Source of the DNA: an uncultured Sulfurovum sp.
Lineage (GTDB): Bacteria > Campylobacterota > Campylobacteria > Campylobacterales > Sulfurovaceae
Reading direction: 5' to 3'
Assembly: GCA_902727915.1 (NCBI GenBank)
Contig: CACVAU010000045.1
Location: forward strand, 3,010-16,073
DNA: 13,064 nt
Below are positions 1 to 7,880 of this stretch, piece by piece. The first letter of the stretch is position 1, and each line of letters opens with the position of its first letter. Made by a program: the position numbers and the translations under genes. Under the pieces are notes generated by a model that made no database searches, was not told the origin of the DNA, and worked only from the letters and a program-made list of their open reading frames with translations.

Positions 1-41
1 ACTAAGTTATCAGGAACACTAAGTTATCAGGAACACTAAGT
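1..41. repeat. 17-bp tandem repeat, at least 2.4 copies
   Basis: The unit ACTAAGTTATCAGGAAC repeats with perfect 17-nt periodicity from base 1 to base 41 and may continue past the left edge. It lies inside the LRR gene read on the minus strand. Because 17 is not a multiple of three, each copy shifts the reading frame, and the stop TAG at bases 4-2 is created in the third, partial copy. It could be a slipped-strand duplication that inactivated the gene, or a copy-number switch; the visible sequence cannot separate these. Confidence 0.85.
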
Positions 42-283
42 ATATTGTTCCCTTCCAAGTTAAGTACCCTCAGACTATTTTTTAACCTATTTATTGCATT
101 GGGTATTACTTTCAAATTACAATTTATAATCTCTAATTTTTCTAACTTAGGTAATCCTAATATTTTAGTAAGTTCATCTTTAGAAAGGTTGTCGTTTTCA
201 ACCAATATTTCTAATGTTTGACCAGCTTTTCTTCCCTGTCTTTTTGTTTTTTCTTGATTCCATTCATATTCTATCTCACTCAT
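2..283 (-). CDS. Leucine-rich-repeat protein, N-terminal part, stopped at 93 aa inside a tandem repeat
   Basis: The product begins with a charged stretch of about 45 residues followed by two leucine-rich-repeat units of the L-x-x-L-x-L-x-x-N-x-L-x-x-(I/V)-P type, seen in LPKLEKLEIINCNLKVIP and in SLRVLNLEGNNILSVP. LRR units normally come in longer series, so this looks like the start of a larger protein. The frame ends at TAG within the 17-bp tandem repeat at the window edge, and the last residues (LVFLIT) come from the second repeat copy read out of phase. A very strong ribosome binding site (GGGAGGGGG) precedes the ATG, and only 24 bp separate it from the upstream RAMP gene, so it is probably co-transcribed with the CRISPR effector genes. 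LRRs usually bind protein or another ligand; no catalytic domain is visible here. Function unknown. It may be a truncated pseudogene or a switchable gene. Confidence 0.65.
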   Translation of the reverse strand: MSEIEYEWNQEKTKRQGRKAGQTLEILVENDNLSKDELTKILGLPKLEKLEIINCNLKVIPNAINRLKNSLRVLNLEGNNILSVPDNLVFLIT

Positions 284-307
284 AAATATCCCCCTCCCTT
301 TTACCTA

Positions 308-2683
308 TTATAAAATACCAGAATCACTACCTAAATCACTATTTAAAAGCTGACTAAACCTATCTTCTCCAAGCCACTTAAGCATCATTTTCATCTTCTC
401 AAACTGCTTCTTCTTCTTAGCATTTAAAGTAGGGTATACTCTTTTAATTGCTTCTTCAAGTAAATCTTTATCCTTATCACTAGGATTCTGAACTGCTTTC
501 ATGGCTCTTTCTATACCTTTACCATCTTTTGCATCTAAAAAATCTAACTTTTGACTATGTTCTTTAGAAGTAGCATCTATCTTTTTTAACTTCTCTTTAG
601 CAGCAGCTATAAATGATGAACCTTCATAGTCAGGATTAGCAATAAAGTCTTCTAATGCCTTTTTATAGTATTTTTTATCTACTCTTTGAATAGCATCCCA
701 CTTCTTGCTAATCTCTTGTTCTTTTTCAAATTCCTCTTGATCCTTTTTGGCACTTGTTATAGCTTTTATTTTTTCTTCAGCCGTATCCAAATACTTAGAT
801 TCAGGGTATTTTTTAACAAATACTTCAATGGTATTTAAATTCGTAGACTCATAAACAATCTCCCATTCTTGCTCATGTTTAAGTTCCTCTTCTCTCGTTT
901 TTCTAAGTGCAATCTCTTGCTCTTTTCTCTTAGATTGCCGTTCTCGTAAAGCATCTAAATCCTCTTGCGATATAAGTGTTTTAGGTGTCACAGTTTGAAT
1001 GTTTCGTAAAGCAGTATAGTTTCGAAGATAGTCTTGATCTTTTGATTTATGATCAGCAAAACCTTTTAACTCCATGTACTTTAATGCTGAATTACCACTG
1101 TTCTCTTGTTCTGTAGCCATACTAAACAACTCTTTAAACTGTTCACTCTCACTCCAGTTCTCAATTTGTTCACTCACCTCTACCTCAAAAGCTTTTAAAT
1201 ACTCTTCAATGTTATCTACGCCATCAAGCTTTAAAGCTATTTTTCCATAACCCAATGACTTTGCCATACCAATGTTATGAAAACATCCATCTGTACCATG
1301 AAAGCTCAAAGCAGAAAGCAATGCCCCAAGTTCTGCTTTTTTTAAGTTGTGATAGCGAACTTTACCTCTAAAGGTAACCCCTTCTTTAAGAGGGTTAAAA
1401 ATGGTAGCTACATCTGTGTTAACTTTTCCATCTTTACTGGTTGGTAAAGGATAACTCTGTATTCCTTTTTGTATAGGATAACGCTTCCACCCAGAAATTG
1501 AAAAGTCAGAATTCATAAACGTACTAAAAAGTTTTCCCTCTTGTTGCTTAACATACATCGGATAGTAAGAGGCTCTAGGCGTTCCAAGTACCTCCTGTTT
1601 TTGTTCTGACTTTTGAGCATTTTCAGTTTTAAAATGAGAAAACTGCACACGTCCTTTAAGTGACTCTTCGGTACCAATATAACCAAACATCGTTTCAGCC
1701 AAATCTTTTCGCTTGTCATGATGAACAGGTGGTACACCATCTTTTACTGAATGTGCATAAGGTAATTTGTAAAGGTACGATAAACCAAAATGGACTATCT
1801 CTTTTCCATTTTTTTGGAAAAAGACAGGAACTTTATCCCCCTTTTCTAATTTTTTCTTCCAATACGTCCAGTCAGGAGACTCTTTTGGCTCTGTGGTTCG
1901 TTTGTCAAAATAGGCAAAAAGAAAGTTCTCATATGTCTCTTTAGAAATTCTAATATCTTCTCTACTTTCAAAAAATACAAACTCATAAACCTTACCACTT
2001 GGCTTTTGACCTTGTGGTTCTTTTCTAGCACTTGGTTGACCTGTTAAAACCAATGTTCCTTTTTTAGTACTGTTTTTGTCATAACGATAAATCTCACGGT
2101 TAACATCTTTTTTAAAGTACTCAAAACCATGTTCAAACTCATTGCTCTTTATCATCTCATATTTAATTTTTGCTGTTTTATCTTTGGCTTTATTACCAAA
2201 CTTTCCCTGTCTAAACTTTGAAGCAAAATCCATATTATAGATTTTATCTATCTCTTCATGTTTAACTCGTCCTGGTTTTCCACAGTCTTCTATGGCATAA
2301 CCATTTTCTGTTTTTTTAAGCCAACCACACATGGTTTTTTCAGGTGTCATTTTTGACATATAAAGTTCACGATTTCGTAAATCTCTTACAGCATACGTAT
2401 CATCATCAAGTTGACTCATTTTAGAAAAACTCATAATCTCTAAAACATTACGAATCATCCCTTTAACTGAAGATCCAGGGATATACTTTACATCATTATG
2501 ATGACAAAATTCCTCTCCATCTTCATGGTCACGAACAAATATAGGAGACTTTGCTGTCATGCTAATCTCTATAACTCCACTTTGAGTGTCTGCAAAAGGA
2601 ATATCATGACTAACCTTATTAGCCCAATCAGGGAAAAATACTTTTTCACTCAACGGTACAAAATTAAATGGTGCTGTTATCAT
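308..2683 (-). CDS. TIGR03986-type RAMP protein (Cas7-like, type III-D) with long C-terminal extension
   Basis: At 791 aa this is the largest backbone protein of the locus. The start APFNFVPL, the segment YIPGSSVKGMIRN at about residues 67-79 (the typical Cas7 loop IPGSSxKGxxR), the MFGYIG motif at 332-337 followed by LKGRVQFS, and a glycine-rich loop near 476-481 (SLGYGK) together resemble the TIGR03986 RAMP family of type III-D loci. A charged insertion of roughly 200 residues separates the two halves, as in the 'Cas7-insertion' subunit of III-D complexes. No Asp is seen at the position used for target-RNA cleavage in Csm3-like proteins, so this subunit may be structural. Residues about 570-705 carry a charged coiled coil and two repeat-like helical units, each starting with W and containing FxxxxP. 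The gene overlaps the upstream csx19-like gene by 4 bp (ATGA) and has an AGGAG ribosome binding site. Family assignment is fairly secure; the tail's role is unknown. Confidence 0.85.
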   Translation of the reverse strand: MITAPFNFVPLSEKVFFPDWANKVSHDIPFADTQSGVIEISMTAKSPIFVRDHEDGEEFCHHNDVKYIPGSSVKGMIRNVLEIMSFSKMSQLDDDTYAVRDLRNRELYMSKMTPEKTMCGWLKKTENGYAIEDCGKPGRVKHEEIDKIYNMDFASKFRQGKFGNKAKDKTAKIKYEMIKSNEFEHGFEYFKKDVNREIYRYDKNSTKKGTLVLTGQPSARKEPQGQKPSGKVYEFVFFESREDIRISKETYENFLFAYFDKRTTEPKESPDWTYWKKKLEKGDKVPVFFQKNGKEIVHFGLSYLYKLPYAHSVKDGVPPVHHDKRKDLAETMFGYIGTEESLKGRVQFSHFKTENAQKSEQKQEVLGTPRASYYPMYVKQQEGKLFSTFMNSDFSISGWKRYPIQKGIQSYPLPTSKDGKVNTDVATIFNPLKEGVTFRGKVRYHNLKKAELGALLSALSFHGTDGCFHNIGMAKSLGYGKIALKLDGVDNIEEYLKAFEVEVSEQIENWSESEQFKELFSMATEQENSGNSALKYMELKGFADHKSKDQDYLRNYTALRNIQTVTPKTLISQEDLDALRERQSKRKEQEIALRKTREEELKHEQEWEIVYESTNLNTIEVFVKKYPESKYLDTAEEKIKAITSAKKDQEEFEKEQEISKKWDAIQRVDKKYYKKALEDFIANPDYEGSSFIAAAKEKLKKIDATSKEHSQKLDFLDAKDGKGIERAMKAVQNPSDKDKDLLEEAIKRVYPTLNAKKKKQFEKMKMMLKWLGEDRFSQLLNSDLGSDSGIL

Positions 2684-3096
2684 TTTGATTCTCCTTTTTC
2701 AAATCCTACGAACATTAAATACTTAGCTTCTAAAACTTGCATATCTAAACAAAACTCATTTGACTCTTCTTCCCAAACTTGAGCTATTTTCATTTTGGGT
2801 GTATGCTCAACTATGGTAAAAAAAGTATCTATAGGCTCTGTACCATTTAACTCTTTCTCTAAAACCAACCACTCACTATTATGTTGTCTAACTAAAATAG
2901 AATTATTACTCACTGAATCAAAAAGTGCCATTTCTAAAATATAATTAGTATCCTTATGTAGTGTTTCCCATTTAGGTAAACTAATAGCTGTTACAAAAAC
3001 ATCATTTATCCGACTGTCCGACATCTGAATATAACCTTCAAAGTTTTCTGTTAATCCTTTATAAAAACTCTCTAACTCTTCTCTATTTTTCAACAT
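2680..3096 (-). CDS. csx19: Csx19-like small protein of the type III-D locus
   Basis: The 138-aa product has no catalytic motif that I recognise. It lies between the two-domain Cas7 gene and the TIGR03986 RAMP, a position where type III-D loci often encode Csx19, an accessory subunit of the effector complex. The central alternating hydrophobic segments (NYILEMALFD, then SEWLVLEKEL) and the strand-like C-terminus KYLMFVGFE fit a small beta-rich protein, but the family match rests mainly on size and context. I chose the ATG at 3096 over an in-frame ATG at 3159 because GGAGGAG sits just upstream of it and the extra N-terminal residues would run through the upstream gene. The start overlaps the upstream gene by 14 bp and the stop overlaps the next start by 4 bp, so translation is probably coupled. 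It could be another unnamed III-D accessory protein. Confidence 0.55.
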   Translation of the reverse strand: MLKNREELESFYKGLTENFEGYIQMSDSRINDVFVTAISLPKWETLHKDTNYILEMALFDSVSNNSILVRQHNSEWLVLEKELNGTEPIDTFFTIVEHTPKMKIAQVWEEESNEFCLDMQVLEAKYLMFVGFEKGESK

Positions 3097-4387
3097 TATT
3101 ATTCTCCTCCATAGACCAACTTCCCTCAAAAATACCATGACCACGATTAACCTTACCACCTAGTGGCAATAAACCTTTACACAAATCATCTAATGTATCT
3201 TTAAACGCTTTTTCTATATTGCTATCAACTATATCATCAGCTAAAACTATCTCTATGTTCCAAATATCTTTTTGAGCATTTACTTTCTCATTATATAGAG
3301 CAGAATCCATTGCAGCACCTGTGAAACGGTCTATTTTTACATGGTCAAAGATCTTGACTTCATCTTCATTAAAATCATGATACATATCAGAAAAGAGAGC
3401 TTTTCCTTTACCTTCATGTTTATGGCTTTTTGAAGCTCCAAAAATAGTTGCTACTGCTAAGTTATTCTCTCCCATATGGTCGTCAACATTCTTTATGTTC
3501 TCTATGAATTTTTTTTCAAGTTTGTTATAGTGAAAAGCAACTCTATGAGATAATGCACCCTTTAAAGATGAAGCAGACATAAGTATTTGTTTCTCACTAA
3601 AATAACCTTCTACTTTATCCCATTTAACTATCTCTTCAGTTACCGAAATATCATCTACCTTATCATCACCAAACCCTGCCCCAAAACTAAAGAAACTATC
3701 AGGCTTTATGCTGATTTTATAAGTACTACAAGATACAGTACTTTCTCTCTTATCTTTATCTTCACCTTTAGATACATTTAAATCACTAGGTTTAGAATCA
3801 TAATCTTTACCTAAAATATACGTTTGCTCTAAACAGGAATCAACTCTCATTTCCCCAAAACCTTTAGAGCTACCCCCACCTAAACGGAAAAGAGGAGAAT
3901 TTAAAAGACTTAAGATCTCTTGCCATATCGTTTCATCATCTTCACTACCTATTAGCTCTAACTCAAACTTAAAACGGCTACCAGTAAAAACAACTTCTTC
4001 ATCAAACTTACTATGCTCTTTGGCTACACCTTTATGGGTTATGGCTGTATGTTCTCGAATGGGTAGATTTTCATATTTTGTTAAGAAATCACTTTTATTT
4101 TCTATTCCTAAGCCATGCTGCAACAACTGCTTTTCATCCAATAAATGAGCATTAGATACTAAGAGACGTGAACCATCTTTATCTCCAAAAATATCCTTAA
4201 CCTTTGATTCTTCTTTTTTAAAGTTGTGTCGTAAAACACCAGCAATAGAAGTACCCAAAATCATAGGCAAACCATTCCAGTCTTTTAAAACAGGAGCATC
4301 TACTATAAAATCACTCTTTCCACTTGCAGTTTTTAGAGGAGTTGTTGCCTCTAGTACAATTTGTGCTACAAACCTATGCTTATACAT
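3083..4387 (-). CDS. Two-domain Cas7-like (Csm3-like) RAMP protein, type III-D backbone
   Basis: The 434-aa product contains two Csm3-like RAMP domains in tandem. Domain 1 (about 1-190) has VDAPVLKD with Asp30 at the position of the target-RNA-cleaving Asp of Csm3, then LGTSIAGVLRH (44-54) and the glycine loop GGGSSKGFGEM (170-180). Domain 2 (about 220-425) has an acidic segment DDKVDD (241-246), SASSLKGALSHR (271-282), the Csm3 signature IDRFTGAA (352-359) and a second glycine loop GGKVNRGHG (410-418). This matches the 'Cas7-2x' subunit of III-D complexes, which would supply two crRNA-binding units and up to two cleavage sites in bound RNA. I chose the ATG at 4387 because AAGAGGAG lies just upstream; the in-frame ATGs further up would add a basic leader MHQKRMIKKRRRV that overlaps csx10 more deeply. 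Its start overlaps the csx10 stop by 8 bp. Confidence 0.88.
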   Translation of the reverse strand: MYKHRFVAQIVLEATTPLKTASGKSDFIVDAPVLKDWNGLPMILGTSIAGVLRHNFKKEESKVKDIFGDKDGSRLLVSNAHLLDEKQLLQHGLGIENKSDFLTKYENLPIREHTAITHKGVAKEHSKFDEEVVFTGSRFKFELELIGSEDDETIWQEILSLLNSPLFRLGGGSSKGFGEMRVDSCLEQTYILGKDYDSKPSDLNVSKGEDKDKRESTVSCSTYKISIKPDSFFSFGAGFGDDKVDDISVTEEIVKWDKVEGYFSEKQILMSASSLKGALSHRVAFHYNKLEKKFIENIKNVDDHMGENNLAVATIFGASKSHKHEGKGKALFSDMYHDFNEDEVKIFDHVKIDRFTGAAMDSALYNEKVNAQKDIWNIEIVLADDIVDSNIEKAFKDTLDDLCKGLLPLGGKVNRGHGIFEGSWSMEENNNVEK

Positions 4388-5849
4388 CACTCTTCTCCTC
4401 TTTTTTATCATCCTCTTTTGGTGCATAAATAGATAAAATCTTTATAAAGTCATGATATTTATCATCAAGTTTTCTATCTCTTAATGCCTCTATTAACTTA
4501 CTGTTCCACTTATCCTTAGCCTGCCCATGAAGTAAAAAACCTTTTAGATGTCCATTGACTTCAGTTTTATCAAACAGTGCTTTATGTAAATCATCACTGT
4601 TGATAGTTGCACGAGTTAAAGAACGTACTTGACCCCATTGAGCTTTTTTATTTTTTACATTATGTTTAGAAATAAACTCTTTTACCTCTTTAAGTAATTC
4701 ATAGTTTAATTTTTCTTCTTTTTGTTGTTGCTCTAACCACGTACTAATAAGACCTAAAGAATCTTTTTGATTTTCACTTAAATTTTCTTCTTTGGCTTCT
4801 TGAAAACTTGGCTTTTTTAGATTTAAAAAGGCAGGATTAACAATGACTTGTCCATGTCCTTCGCTAAGGTAAAGTCCTAAACCTTTTTGAACTTTTTTAC
4901 TATAAGCTTCTACATCAAAGTCTTGTTGAACTTTAATAGTAATAACGCTTCCCTTATCAATAATCAATCGTTCAGGATCACGGTTATGGCGTATACTTAC
5001 ATAAGGGGTATATCTACTGGTACGAACTTGTGATTTATCCCAATCAATTTTACAGCCTTCATCTAACTTTAGGCTTGATATTGTTGGTTGATAACTGTTT
5101 ACTCCATAATCATTCATTAATGCTAAACGGCTATGAGCATAAATAAAAATATAAGATTTTTCATCTATTATTATAGGATTTAAAACTTGGGCTACACTAT
5201 TCTCTTTTTCATCTACAAACTTTATTTTTACACGTCCATACTCTGCACTTCGTGACTTCCCTAAACGATTACTAGATTCAAGCAGCTTTATGATTTCATT
5301 TTTATAATTAGCATCTTCCATCTCTACTTCAAAAGCCCACTTTGTTCCTTTTGCTAAAGCGTAATAGCCAAACATAGCACTATCTTTTGAGCGTCTATTA
5401 CCTTTATCATAGGCTGACTTTTGTCTGTAATTAGAGTTTAACTTAGCGACACTCCCATCTTGTCTAATAAAGCTTCCTCTTTGCTGTTTTAGCTGTATGC
5501 CTTTTTCTATAAATGCTTCATACTCACTAGGAGTAATAAAATGGTCATTAAAAAGCTCATTATTTTCTATAGCGTCACTTAAAGTAGTACCTTTAGGTGC
5601 GAACCAAGAAAAAGGAGCATGAAATGTTTTTTCTCCGTTTTCTACAATATGCCCATCTAAAAAACGAACCTTTCCTGAATGAAACACTTCAAAAGCATCT
5701 GTCCCAAATGATGGATAAGCTCTTGCCACCATACCCAGAAAATTTGACCCTGCTATGTAATTAAACTTATCTACTTTTCCCTCTGTATTTGAAGAGGAAT
5801 GCAATACAATATCACTCTTAAACTCACAAATAAAATTTAATCTAGTCAT
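4380..5849 (-). CDS. csx10: Csx10, Cas5-like RAMP of type III-D, with helical Cas11-like tail
   Basis: The 489-aa product matches the Csx10 family, the Cas5-group subunit that caps the crRNA 5' handle in type III-D. Visible marks (numbered from this ATG) are IAGSNFLGMVARAY (32-45), the Csx10-type glycine/serine loop RLGKSRSAEYGRV (195-207) and a second glycine-rich loop GLGLYLSEGHGQV (323-335). After about residue 350 the protein turns charged and helical (segments around 359-395 and 402-476, including QWGQVR), as expected for a small-subunit Cas11-like domain. No separate cas11 gene exists in the window, so this tail may supply that function; this is inference. A GTG at 5852 is also possible, but the ATG at 5849 has better spacing from AGGAG. 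It overlaps the upstream small RAMP by 8 bp, reproducing the Cas7-Cas5-Cas11 order that is a single fused protein in some III-D systems. Confidence 0.88.
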   Translation of the reverse strand: MTRLNFICEFKSDIVLHSSSNTEGKVDKFNYIAGSNFLGMVARAYPSFGTDAFEVFHSGKVRFLDGHIVENGEKTFHAPFSWFAPKGTTLSDAIENNELFNDHFITPSEYEAFIEKGIQLKQQRGSFIRQDGSVAKLNSNYRQKSAYDKGNRRSKDSAMFGYYALAKGTKWAFEVEMEDANYKNEIIKLLESSNRLGKSRSAEYGRVKIKFVDEKENSVAQVLNPIIIDEKSYIFIYAHSRLALMNDYGVNSYQPTISSLKLDEGCKIDWDKSQVRTSRYTPYVSIRHNRDPERLIIDKGSVITIKVQQDFDVEAYSKKVQKGLGLYLSEGHGQVIVNPAFLNLKKPSFQEAKEENLSENQKDSLGLISTWLEQQQKEEKLNYELLKEVKEFISKHNVKNKKAQWGQVRSLTRATINSDDLHKALFDKTEVNGHLKGFLLHGQAKDKWNSKLIEALRDRKLDDKYHDFIKILSIYAPKEDDKKEEKSDV

Positions 5850-6354
5850 CACATTCTCCTACTAAAGTTATTTCACAGCGTCCTAAACCTCGTGTACGGT
5901 TTAATCCCATGCGTTTAACTTGACTAAAAGCTTTTTTCATCTGCTTTTCATCTTTACAGTTTTCAATGCTCGCAAAAAGCGTTATGGGTACAACGACTTC
6001 TATTTCACGGAGTGATCCATCAACAGCCAAACCTTCTTCATTTATTTGAGTTGCACTAATAGTCTTAAAAAGATAAGATATTAACTTTTCATCTATATCT
6101 TCTTCAATAACTGCATTAGAAAAGTAACACGCTCCCTCTTTTTCAATTCCATCTTTACTCACACCAAAAGAGGTATCTACAAACTCATTGTCATTCAATG
6201 TTTCTGCCATTTCTCGTATATGCCCTTTGAGTGTTTTTCCAGGAATATAAGGCAAACCTTTTGCATCTCTAGCCACCAAAGCATCCACACTACTTCCTCC
6301 ACTGCTTCCTGAACCACAATGCCAATAAGTAAAAAACTTAATTGCTATTTTCAT
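5842..6354 (-). CDS. Small single-domain Cas7-like (Csm3-like) RAMP protein
   Basis: The 170-aa product is a minimal Cas7 domain. It opens with a Gly/Ser-rich loop WHCGSGSSGGSS (11-22), followed by VDALVARD with Asp24 at the position of the catalytic Asp of Csm3, then LPYIPGKTLKGHIRE (34-48), the strand segment SLREIEVVVPITLFAS (114-129) and the C-terminal glycine loop NRTRGLGRCEI (152-162). It should bind one segment of the crRNA and cut target RNA opposite it. It is slightly shorter than typical Csm3 proteins, which are a little over 200 aa. The start codon shares one base with the cas10 stop (TAATG) and GGGAGG lies upstream, so it is translationally coupled to cas10. Directly downstream is csx10, the arrangement expected if the pair corresponds to the Cas7-Cas5 part of fused III-D proteins. 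Confidence 0.88.
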   Translation of the reverse strand: MKIAIKFFTYWHCGSGSSGGSSVDALVARDAKGLPYIPGKTLKGHIREMAETLNDNEFVDTSFGVSKDGIEKEGACYFSNAVIEEDIDEKLISYLFKTISATQINEEGLAVDGSLREIEVVVPITLFASIENCKDEKQMKKAFSQVKRMGLNRTRGLGRCEITLVGECDD

Positions 6355-7880
6355 TATTTTTTTCCTCCCAGTACTGACTTGAGTTGTAATATATCTGCCA
6401 TAGGTGTTTTGTTATTTGCGATAAGAGAATTTAATCTAAGCCCCTCATCCATTTCATACAAACCCTTGTTCAAGTCTTTATACTTAGTTTTTGACAACTT
6501 AGATCTCATTAAAGCATCCACTCTCTCCAAAAACAGTTCTCCATACTCGTGACTCTTATTAAGTTCAAAAAGCCATTCTCTATACTTTCCAAGAGGAACA
6601 TCTGGATCTGAAAAGTTTTTATGTGCCTCTATCAAACTCTTGACTGTTGGTTTTCTATTACCTTCTGTAAAATAAGGAGCAAACTGTAAAGAGATACCTT
6701 CTCTTGTTATAAGTTCATTTTTAACATAACTTTTATAGTCTGTGAAATAGGAACTTTGAATATTATGAAATACCAAACAAGAAGCTTCTCTTTTTGATGT
6801 TTCTTTAGCAAAGCTACAAAGAGCCTCAGCTAAATCTACAGCATAATGAAAAGGAAACTTTTTATTACAAAATGCAATACCAGCACAAGCTGTTAATTTT
6901 TCTGCATAACCACTAAGTCCATGTTCCTTAAAATTCTTTTTCGTATTGTTTTCAAAAGCTTCCAAATAATCCTGAGTAAAACCTAAAGCATCATCAGCCC
7001 TACAAATAACCGTTACATCATCCCCACCAATAACTATAGGACGAAAAGGAATAAATTTATTTTCCTTATCATATTTCCTAAAATTTTTCTCAAAAGCCTC
7101 TTTTACAGCATCATTCGTAGACTTAGTTATCTGGCTTGAAAAATCTTTAAAAACTTTCTGTATCTTTTCAGTTGATGCATCTTTTAAGGCTCTATTCATC
7201 TCCTGAAGCATTAAACCCATTCTATTTCCATCTGCATGAATAATGGCTATTTTATTATTTGCATTATCTTTTGCAATATCATTCATCTCTAAAGGAAACT
7301 TTTTATAAATATCTGCAAGTTTTAACTTCTCTAATAAAATAGAAACTCTTCCCTCTTCTGTATTGTAATCTTTTTGCCAATTTCCTTTATCAAAAAACTC
7401 TACTTTATCGTCTTTACCTTTTTCTTTATAAACTTTCTTTTCAAAAGAAGGCTTACCTGTTCTTGGAGTCTGTTTCATCAAAGAAAAACGACCATCCAAA
7501 GGTATGGAAGCTTGATTTCTTACTTTTGTCAGCTTATATTCCAATTCATCCTTTTTCTTTAAATAATCATGCTCTCCAAATTCAACAAGAGCCTGAGAAA
7601 GAGTAATACCATAAGCTTTACTCATTACATATTGGGGAAAACTCTTAACCATTTTTTCTAGATCTTCTTTGTTCGTAAAAGCAATACGAATATTTCCACC
7701 TGCATTACGTAATACATCTACTTCTTTTATCTCCAGTCTAAATTCTTTCGAAAATCGTCCTAAAAAGCCTAAAGAACAAAATTGTTCTATTAGGTCACTT
7801 GCCCCCACTATCTCTTTGAGTTTATTCGTCTCAAAAATAAACCCCTGAATCCCCTGAACACTCGCTCCATACAAATACAT
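6354..7880 (-). CDS. cas10: Cas10, large subunit of type III-D effector, cyclase-competent, lacking an HD domain
   Basis: The 508-aa product has two palm-like halves. The first holds VQGIQGFIFETNKLKEIVG (8-26) and NAGGNIRIAF (59-68), typical of the Cmr2/Cas10 N-terminal palm. The second holds the metal-binding strand IIHADGNRMG (213-222, Asp217) and the cyclase signature IGGDD (284-288), followed by GIAF (334-337) and HYAVDLAEAL (345-354). An intact GGDD predicts synthesis of cyclic oligoadenylates from ATP when target RNA is bound, feeding the CARF protein encoded upstream. The protein begins directly at the first palm, so the N-terminal HD nuclease domain of many Cas10 proteins is absent; this accounts for the short length. 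The region around PLDGRFSLMKQTPRTGKPS, where many Cas10 proteins have zinc-binding cysteines, has none. The start overlaps the cas6 stop by one base (TAATG), with GGAGG upstream. Confidence 0.95.
   Translation of the reverse strand: MYLYGASVQGIQGFIFETNKLKEIVGASDLIEQFCSLGFLGRFSKEFRLEIKEVDVLRNAGGNIRIAFTNKEDLEKMVKSFPQYVMSKAYGITLSQALVEFGEHDYLKKKDELEYKLTKVRNQASIPLDGRFSLMKQTPRTGKPSFEKKVYKEKGKDDKVEFFDKGNWQKDYNTEEGRVSILLEKLKLADIYKKFPLEMNDIAKDNANNKIAIIHADGNRMGLMLQEMNRALKDASTEKIQKVFKDFSSQITKSTNDAVKEAFEKNFRKYDKENKFIPFRPIVIGGDDVTVICRADDALGFTQDYLEAFENNTKKNFKEHGLSGYAEKLTACAGIAFCNKKFPFHYAVDLAEALCSFAKETSKREASCLVFHNIQSSYFTDYKSYVKNELITREGISLQFAPYFTEGNRKPTVKSLIEAHKNFSDPDVPLGKYREWLFELNKSHEYGELFLERVDALMRSKLSKTKYKDLNKGLYEMDEGLRLNSLIANNKTPMADILQLKSVLGGKK

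Noticed and set aside
4387..4426. Longer start for the double-RAMP gene giving an N-terminal MHQKRMIKKRRRV extension
   Set aside because: The ATG at 4387 has a good ribosome binding site and fits the start of the Csm3-like domain; the extension is coded within csx10.
4224..4436. Plus-strand open frame of about 70 codons with a hydrophobic C-terminus
   Set aside because: It lies fully opposite the double-RAMP/csx10 junction, has no ribosome binding site and is explained as a shadow of the real genes. The other plus-strand frames were dropped for the same reason.
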